A program made the position numbers and the translations under genes. Below are positions 6,181 to 9,816 of a DNA stretch of 9,816 nt, one piece after another. This DNA comes from Victivallales bacterium (lineage in GTDB: Bacteria > Verrucomicrobiota > Lentisphaeria > Oligosphaerales > Oligosphaeraceae). The notes under the pieces are model-generated. The model was not told where the DNA came from, did no database searches, and worked only from the letters and a program-made list of their open reading frames with translations. The stretch spans positions 1-9,816 of the forward strand of contig JAFYGL010000131.1 in assembly GCA_017543165.1 (NCBI GenBank), in the 5' to 3' direction. Each line of letters begins with the position of its first letter. Within the stretch, counting starts at the first letter, position 1.

Positions 6181-6459
6181 GCGGACAACCGCGCACAGCA
6201 ACAGCCGCATGGAAACATCGCGTCCTGACGCGCGGACCGTGTCCGCGCGGAACACCGCGCACAGCAACATCCCCATGGAAACATCGCGTCCTGACGCGCG
6301 GACCGTGTCCGCGCGGAACACCGCGCACGGCAACAGCCCCATGGAAACATCGCGTCCTGACGCGCGGACCGTGTCCGCGCGGACAACCGCGCACAGCAAC
6401 AGCCCCATGGAAACATCGCGTCCTGACGCGCGGACCGTGCCCGCGCGGAACACCGCGCA
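6177..6459. repeat. 66-bp tandem repeat array of overlapping hairpins, 4.3 copies
   Basis: Units start at 6177, 6243, 6309 and 6375, exactly 66 bp apart; a fifth partial copy covers 6441-6459 and ends 3 bp from the U32 stop codon. Each unit holds three GC-rich palindromes. In unit 1 these are GCGCGG-ACAA-CCGCGC (6179-6194), CGCGTC-CT-GACGCG (6219-6232), and arms CGCGCGGAC / GTCCGCGCG around a CGT loop (6229-6249). The third shares arm sequence with the second and with the first palindrome of the next unit, so they compete. A non-palindromic spacer of about 24 bp containing CCATGG separates the sets. Because 66 is a multiple of 3 and the DNA is GC-rich, several frames stay open across the array, but none has a convincing start or ribosome binding site, so it is taken as non-coding. 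With the promoter region it fills 5986-6462, which has no gene. Confidence 0.93.
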
Positions 6460-6462
6460 GAA

Positions 6463-8859
6463 TTACAGTTGCGCCTTGATTTTGTCAACAATGGCCTTTA
6501 TGGCGGCGGGGGAATAATTGCGCCAGAGGAAGTCTGCGCGGAAATGCCTGATTCCAAGCGCATGGTAATGGGACAGCAGGTGGCATCTGTCTATTGCATC
6601 ACCCAGCAGCACCGTAGTGCATTTGTCATTGACAGCAATTAAATGCTCGTTTTTAGTGGATGTCAAATCCAATTCAGTATAATCACATTCTTTCATTCCA
6701 AGGCAAGAGCCATTCATGCTTGCCATGGCGCACACTGCGGAACGCGCCAGCACGGGTTCCTGGTAAAGCACGGCAGTCACCTTGTCACCTAGGAGTTGCG
6801 CCAACTGTTCCTGGTTTTCCTCAGTGTCCTCTGGGCAGAATGTTACTCGGCGTGCCCCCATTTTCAGCCATTCGCCAGCGGCGATATGGTTGAAGGCGTA
6901 AAGTGACCAGTCCGCCGTCAAGTCAACATCCATACCCTGAAACACATCAAAGCCGCCCAGATTGCCAATCTCCCATTTGTGCCAGCCAGCCTTCGCCAGT
7001 TTTTTTGCCAATGGAGCATAGTCATGTCGTGCAGCGGGGCGGACAATCACTGGTAATGCCAGGCGTATTCGTTCCCTGCCGCCCAATTTTTCCGCAAGAT
7101 TTCCAAGCACGCTGTCCAGTTCTTCTGGCCTCGCCTTGTCCAGCGCGAACACGACTTCCTCCAATCCTGCCAGCGTATCAGCATCCAGCATATTGAGGAA
7201 ATACGCCCTGTCTATCTTTACAGACAATTTTGGAGCAGCAGTCTTGGACTCCACAATGGCTGGCTTTGTACGCTCCAGCACCTTTGCGCAGTAGCCTTCC
7301 CTTTCAATATCCAAGGCGGCCTGCACCTCGTCCGCCACACGGCGCCTCAATTCATTCAGCAACGATTTTGGCACAAACAGCCTATCTGGATTCTGCAACT
7401 GGAAGTCGCCAAGTTGCAATCCAGTATCCCCAAGGCGGGAGAAGGCATCCCTAGCCTGCGCTTCAACAACGGCAATGTCGCGCGCGGGGGACAAAGGCTC
7501 CGTCTCCAGTGACACATTCTTGCAAATGCCGTATTTCGTCCACGCGCAGGCGGAAATCTTGGATTTTGCGATTTCAATGTTGAAGTCGACACCTAGCCTC
7601 TGGCGCCACAAGGCAGGCCTTGCCTCATCCCAGTGGTAGCGGCGGCGCACAGCATTGGAAGACGTGCAGCAGATCCTGCTGCCCACAGGCATGTCAGGCG
7701 CCCCTGGCGGCAAGGGAACTTCAACAGTGGTGCCTGGCTGCGCCACGAACACCCTGCTCCATCTGTCATTTCCAGCCTGGGTGAAAGCGTGGATTTCCTC
7801 TATTCCAAAACCAAATGGCCTGGACACGCCAGGTATCTCAACTTGCAATCCATCGTGCTTCTCTATAGCCTGCTTCTTCACCACAAAGCGAAGATAGCCT
7901 TCCTTCACCTTCGCCACATAGCCCACCTCGGTGCCGCGTGGCCCCAGCGTCTCAATGTCCGTGATTCCCGTATTTCGCACATTGTCCAGGAAGAAATGGG
8001 TCCATGGCCTGCTGAAAATGGTCTTCACATCGGAGGCTGCCTGCTGTTCCTCGCCAGGCTTGAATGTGCCGTCCAGCAGTTTTCTGTAGTAATTGGTTAC
8101 AGCCGCCACATAAAGCGGCGTCTTCTTGCGCCCCTCTATCTTGAGTGAGGCAACCCCAGCCTTCCGCAATTGCTGAAGCAAATCGCCAGTCGCCAAGTCC
8201 TTCATGGAGAAGGGGCAGCACATTCCCCTGTCATTGCCACGAGCGTCCTTTATCCTGAAACGCCCCCTGCACACGTACGAGCATTCCCCCCTGTTGCCGC
8301 TGGTGCCGTTCAGGCATGCCGACAGCAGGCAAAGCCCGCTGTACGAATAGCACAAAGCCCCATGTATGAACGCCTCAACCTCCATGCCAGGCACCGCGCT
8401 CATATCGGCAAGTTCTGGAATCGTCAATTCCCGTGCCGCAACTATGCGGGCATAGCCCAGCCGTTTTGCCTCCCGCACGCCTTCCACATTGTGCAGCGCC
8501 ATCTGCGTGCTGGCATGCAATTCGAATTCGGGGAAATGCTCTCGGATCAAGCCCAGCAACGCAGCGTCCTGCACAATCAGGCCATCCACCTCAAGCCCGC
8601 GCAGGTCGCAAAGCAGCCTGACCAGTGCAGGCAGTTCCTCTTCGCGAACAAGGGTGTTCACCGCCACATACACCTTCCGCCTGGGATGCGCGACGCCAAG
8701 AAGCGTACGTAAATCCTCCAGGCTGAAGTTGCCCGCATCAGCGCGGGCGGAAAACAACTTCATTCCCAAATACACCGCATCCGCACCATACTGAAACGCG
8801 GCCAGGCCACATTCCAATGTGCCAGCAGGGGCAAGTAATTCTATCGTTTTCATTGTCAT
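6463..8859 (-). CDS. U32-family peptidase-like protein, probable RNA hydroxylation enzyme (RlhA/TrhP type)
   Basis: Encodes about 798 residues from MTMKTIELLAPAG. The N-terminal TIM-barrel U32 domain starts with ELLAPAGTLE and GADAVYLG, with HASTQMALHN (115-124) and IHGALCYSYSG (165-175). Four cysteines, 170, 177, 193 and 197 (spacing 6-15-3), match the 4Fe-4S ligands of U32 proteins; RGEC (190-193) is typical. Family members with known roles hydroxylate RNA (TrhP on tRNA uridine 34, RlhA on 23S rRNA C2501) or ubiquinone precursors (UbiU/V), although the family was named as peptidases. Length exceeds E. coli RlhA (653) because of a second barrel-like C-terminal region, including ADWSLYAFNH and RVTFCPEDTEEN, with extra cysteines near CAMASMNGSCLGMKEC. 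Starts at 8859 and 8853 both lack a Shine-Dalgarno sequence. A GTG at 8955 would only translate repeats B and C, so it is rejected. Monocistronic or read through from umuC; the hairpin array follows the stop. Confidence 0.9.
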   Translation of the reverse strand: MTMKTIELLAPAGTLECGLAAFQYGADAVYLGMKLFSARADAGNFSLEDLRTLLGVAHPRRKVYVAVNTLVREEELPALVRLLCDLRGLEVDGLIVQDAALLGLIREHFPEFELHASTQMALHNVEGVREAKRLGYARIVAARELTIPELADMSAVPGMEVEAFIHGALCYSYSGLCLLSACLNGTSGNRGECSYVCRGRFRIKDARGNDRGMCCPFSMKDLATGDLLQQLRKAGVASLKIEGRKKTPLYVAAVTNYYRKLLDGTFKPGEEQQAASDVKTIFSRPWTHFFLDNVRNTGITDIETLGPRGTEVGYVAKVKEGYLRFVVKKQAIEKHDGLQVEIPGVSRPFGFGIEEIHAFTQAGNDRWSRVFVAQPGTTVEVPLPPGAPDMPVGSRICCTSSNAVRRRYHWDEARPALWRQRLGVDFNIEIAKSKISACAWTKYGICKNVSLETEPLSPARDIAVVEAQARDAFSRLGDTGLQLGDFQLQNPDRLFVPKSLLNELRRRVADEVQAALDIEREGYCAKVLERTKPAIVESKTAAPKLSVKIDRAYFLNMLDADTLAGLEEVVFALDKARPEELDSVLGNLAEKLGGRERIRLALPVIVRPAARHDYAPLAKKLAKAGWHKWEIGNLGGFDVFQGMDVDLTADWSLYAFNHIAAGEWLKMGARRVTFCPEDTEENQEQLAQLLGDKVTAVLYQEPVLARSAVCAMASMNGSCLGMKECDYTELDLTSTKNEHLIAVNDKCTTVLLGDAIDRCHLLSHYHALGIRHFRADFLWRNYSPAAIKAIVDKIKAQL

Positions 8860-8868
8860 TGTTTTTAT

Positions 8869-8890
8869 GTGGGCGCCGAGGCGCGCCCAC
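8869..8890. repeat. Dispersed palindrome, copy C
   Basis: A 22-bp copy beginning GTGGGCGCCGAGG and ending CGCGCCCAC, one base shorter than copies A and B. On the minus strand it ends 9 bp before the ATG at 8859. The TCAGGTTGCC that follows it at 8891-8900 is matched in inverted orientation beside copy A. Confidence 0.85.
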
Positions 8891-8932
8891 TCAGGTTGCC
8901 CTGGCGGGAACACGCCTGGGGCGTCATTGCAT

Positions 8933-8955
8933 GCGGGCGCCGAGGCGGCGCCCAC
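8933..8955. repeat. Dispersed palindrome, copy B
   Basis: Arms GCGGGCGCCG and CGGCGCCCAC around AGG, 23 bp. It has one difference from copy A (C in place of T at the second base), which breaks one outer pair. It lies in the middle of the 164-bp element. Confidence 0.85.
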
Positions 8956-9009
8956 GCCAGGAAAAACTGCCTTACTGCCAAGGACGCTGTTCTCGCTAAG
9001 GCAACTTGA

Positions 9010-9032
9010 GTGGGCGCCGCCTCGGCGCCCAC
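9010..9032. repeat. Dispersed palindrome, copy A
   Basis: A perfect 10-bp stem GTGGGCGCCG / CGGCGCCCAC with loop CCT, 23 bp. It lies 27 bp after the umuC stop codon, so the hairpin may protect the 3' end of that message or help termination. There is no T-run after it on the minus strand, so it is not a classical intrinsic terminator. Confidence 0.88.
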
Positions 9033-9059
9033 ATTATGCCCCGCCAGAAACGTGCGTCC

Positions 9060-9816
9060 CTATTTCACTTGCAGGAGTTCGTTCCAGCGAGTGGTATAGC
9101 AAGGTGTTAGATGCTCCCTTTTCATCTGCCATGGGCGCTGGATGCCCTCTGCCAGTGTAAAGACCGTTCCCTTTCCCAGATAATGGTTCACCACATCCAC
9201 TGCCTGGTAGAGTTTTGATTTGCGGGGCTCCTTTGTCTGGAACATGTCCAGCTGCCGCGGCGCTTCCGCCGCCTCCAGCCCAAAGAATATCACGCCGCTC
9301 TTCTTGTAGCGCCGTCCTGGAATGAAGATGCCGCGCAACTTTGGCGACAATGCCGCGATAATGCGCCCAGTATCATCCAAGGGCACGTCGAACACAACCG
9401 TGGTCGAAGTAAAACCGCCATCCTGCGCCTTGCTGCCATATTCGGGATAAAGCGAAAAATACACATTCGCTCCAGAAGCAAACTGCCCTTCCTTACGGAG
9501 TTTCTCAGCCGCCTTGGCCGCATAAGAGGCCACTGATTCAGCCAGGTCATTAAAGTCGGTGACAGGATGCCCAAAGGAGCGGGAACAGGAAATTGACTTG
9601 GACAATTCGTCTGGATTCTCCTCCTCAATGCACTTGACTCCCTGCAATTCCAGCACGGTGCGCTGCATCTGCACATTGAAGCGATGGAGCATATCCACAT
9701 CATTGCGCCTTGCCAGGTCCAGCGCGGTGCGTATTCCCAGGCGCTGCAACTTCGGCGTCACTCTGCGGCCCACGCCCCATACATCATCCACAGGCACCTT
9801 GGACAGCACCTCGCTC
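9060..9816 (-). CDS. umuC: UmuC-type Y-family DNA polymerase V subunit, C-terminal part
   Basis: About 252 C-terminal codons are visible; the N-terminal catalytic palm and fingers lie beyond the right edge (E. coli UmuC has 422 residues). UmuC is the catalytic subunit of the error-prone translesion polymerase Pol V, induced in the SOS response and activated by cleaved UmuD and RecA. Visible parts in order: helix-hairpin-helix thumb VPVDDVWGVGRR with LGIRTALDLA; the little-finger entry ISCSRSFG; the little-finger domain to about GVIFFGLE; a beta-clamp binding motif QLDMF (DNA 9240-9254) matching the QLxLF consensus; and the terminal block TPCYTTRWNELLQVK, typical of UmuC rather than DinB. The GTG at 9809 is an internal valine, not a start, because the frame stays open to the edge. 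Any umuD or LexA box would lie outside the window. The reading frame is intact throughout. Confidence 0.93.
   Translation of the reverse strand, partial: SEVLSKVPVDDVWGVGRRVTPKLQRLGIRTALDLARRNDVDMLHRFNVQMQRTVLELQGVKCIEEENPDELSKSISCSRSFGHPVTDFNDLAESVASYAAKAAEKLRKEGQFASGANVYFSLYPEYGSKAQDGGFTSTTVVFDVPLDDTGRIIAALSPKLRGIFIPGRRYKKSGVIFFGLEAAEAPRQLDMFQTKEPRKSKLYQAVDVVNHYLGKGTVFTLAEGIQRPWQMKREHLTPCYTTRWNELLQVK

Larger units (their letters stand above)
8869..9032. mobile_element. 164-bp non-coding element with inverted-repeat ends (REP-doublet or MITE-like)
   Basis: The gap between umuC and the U32 gene is almost filled by this element. Its left end (8869-8900) and right end (9000-9032) are inverted copies over about 32 bp, differing by one indel and one substitution: palindrome plus TCAGGTTGCC on the left, palindrome plus TCAAGTTGCC read from the right. 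A third palindrome (8933-8955) lies inside. It encodes nothing, and no clear target-site duplication is visible beyond an AT before each palindrome. The arrangement resembles REP/BIME clusters or a small non-autonomous transposon; which one cannot be decided from a single locus. Confidence 0.55.

Noticed and set aside
6172..6453. Open frames through the 66-bp array encoding 22-residue repeat peptides on both strands
   Set aside because: The period is a multiple of three and the DNA is GC-rich, so several frames remain open by construction. None has a ribosome binding site or a sensible start, and they run into the U32 gene or the Asp23 promoter region.
6177..6459. CRISPR array
   Set aside because: The whole 66-bp unit is repeated, including the inter-hairpin spacer, so there are no unique spacers and no cas genes nearby.
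8860..8955. Upstream GTG start of the U32 gene adding 32 residues
   Set aside because: The extension translates two palindrome copies and repeat flanks; family proteins start just before ELLAPAG.
9010..9032. Classical intrinsic terminator for umuC
   Set aside because: The stem is strong but no run of T follows on the minus strand, and the same palindrome occurs before start codons elsewhere, so it is called a dispersed repeat.
1..9816. tRNA or rRNA genes
   Set aside because: No cloverleaf with a T-loop GTTCGA-type motif and CCA end, and no rRNA-like stretch, was seen on either strand by eye; a covariance-model scan was not possible here.

Overview
This 9.8-kb window is bacterial and densely coded, and every credible gene lies on the minus strand, so the biological reading order runs from high to low coordinates. 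Nothing in it fixes the species. The mix of a UmuC polymerase, a long U32 iron-sulfur protein, an Asp23/Gls24 protein outside an obvious Firmicutes setting, reductive flavoenzymes of the kind found in anaerobes, and GC-rich dispersed palindromes suggests an anaerobic, perhaps gut-dwelling bacterium. A PVC-group member such as Lentisphaerota would fit, but that is a low-confidence guess.

Layout in transcription order. (1) 9816-9060: C-terminal part of a umuC-type Y-family DNA polymerase, cut by the window edge. (2) 9032-8869: a 164-bp non-coding element built from three copies of a 22-23-bp palindrome, the outer two forming inverted termini. (3) 8859-6463: a U32-family protein of about 798 residues with a complete four-cysteine cluster, probably an RNA hydroxylation enzyme of the RlhA/TrhP type. 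(4) 6459-6177: 4.3 copies of a 66-bp tandem repeat, starting 3 bases after the U32 stop; each unit holds three overlapping GC-rich hairpins. (5) 6085-6058: a strong sigma70-type promoter driving a two-gene operon, Asp23/Gls24 protein (5985-5542) and a one-TM, AmaP-like membrane protein (5519-5058), closed by an intrinsic terminator (5021-4993). (6) 4988-4953: a fourth palindrome copy with an extra pairing arm. (7) 4941 to the left edge: a tightly packed four-gene operon encoding an M55 (DppA-like) D-aminopeptidase, a classical short-chain dehydrogenase, an SdhA/NadB-type flavoprotein and an Old Yellow Enzyme-family oxidoreductase that runs off the edge.

How they work together. The three redox enzymes of the last operon (NAD(P)-dependent ketone/alcohol step, FAD-dependent step, FMN-dependent C=C step) separated by 2-4 nt look like a dedicated small-molecule redox pathway, with the peptidase perhaps releasing the substrate from an amide or peptide conjugate; the substrate cannot be read from sequence. 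The Asp23/AmaP-like pair is probably a membrane-anchored envelope-stress module. The most unusual DNA is the non-coding part: the 66-bp hairpin array and the dispersed palindromes, two of which end 9-11 bp before start codons that have no Shine-Dalgarno sequence.
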